33,041 bases of DNA from [Flexibacter] sp. ATCC 35208 (GTDB lineage: Bacteria; Bacteroidota; Bacteroidia; Chitinophagales; Chitinophagaceae): assembly GCF_001975825.1 (NCBI RefSeq), contig NZ_MTKN01000038.1, forward strand, positions 1-33,041, given 5' to 3'. Below, one piece after another: positions 32,919 to 33,041 of this stretch (positions are counted from its first letter, which is position 1; every line of letters starts with the position of its first letter). The notes beneath the pieces are model-generated. The model saw only the letters and a program-made list of their open reading frames with translations, did no database searches and was not told the DNA's origin. A program made the translations under genes and the position numbers.

Positions 32919-33041
32919 TTTTAATCGTTTTCAAGATATTGTGCTTCTCTTTCAGTAACAAATTGGCAGCCTGCTTTTTATACATTTTCACAAATGCATA
33001 AAATAATTTGACAACTCACCGCATGTTCATTAAATTTGATT

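Noticed and set aside
32899..32985. A 28-codon minus-strand frame with a lysine-rich peptide near the right end
   Set aside because: It runs through the tRNA terminator, has no family match and no promoter that I can see.

Overview
The window looks like chromosomal DNA of a Bacteroidota member, most likely family Chitinophagaceae and plausibly Chitinophaga (an inference from gene content; no database search was possible). Supporting signs are a multidomain cellulase with a C-terminal type IX secretion sorting domain, a FecR/DUF4974 anti-sigma factor with an ECF-sigma-like partner, a periplasmic two-propeller (reg_prop) histidine kinase, promoters of the TTTG-N19-TANNTTTG class, and few Shine-Dalgarno sequences.

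Layout. 1-5.8 kb (minus strand): GAF-domain protein, lysA, then dipeptidase and an S4 RNA-binding protein as a two-gene unit. 5.9-8.1 kb: sigma-region-2-only protein, FecR anti-sigma factor, and a convergent orphan response regulator. 8.1-8.4 kb: gene-free stretch with nested inverted repeats. 8.4-10.3 kb: lemA plus two TPM-domain genes. 10.3-17.2 kb (minus strand): glycolytic pair gap-pgk, a terminator, then a DAACS cation symporter followed closely by a 1033-residue sensor kinase. 17.3 kb: tRNA-Glu(UUC). 17.4-32.7 kb: mixed accessory region with a small membrane protein, AraC regulator, double SnoaL-like protein, a chimeric relic of a Zn-macrodomain gene and a SirTM-type sirtuin gene, a GH9 cellulase, an AcuI-type oxidoreductase, MarR with a coupled oxidoreductase remnant, a dienelactone hydrolase lipoprotein, a frameshifted DUF6438 lipoprotein, a ClC protein, a GT-C-like membrane protein, a GH16 lipoprotein and an acyl-CoA ligase. 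32.8 kb: a second, identical tRNA-Glu in the same orientation.

How it fits together. The left half is largely housekeeping (lysine synthesis, peptide turnover, lower glycolysis, envelope proteins). The right half, between two direct tRNA-Glu copies about 15.5 kb apart, mixes polysaccharide-degrading enzymes with several decayed genes. I found no CRISPR array, integrase, transposase or defence system. The most unusual items are the macrodomain/SirTM deletion chimera (a trace of a lost protein ADP-ribosylation system), the sigma factor lacking region 4, a frameshift in an A-run in the DUF6438 lipoprotein, and a 16-bp palindrome covering the -7 box of the marR promoter.
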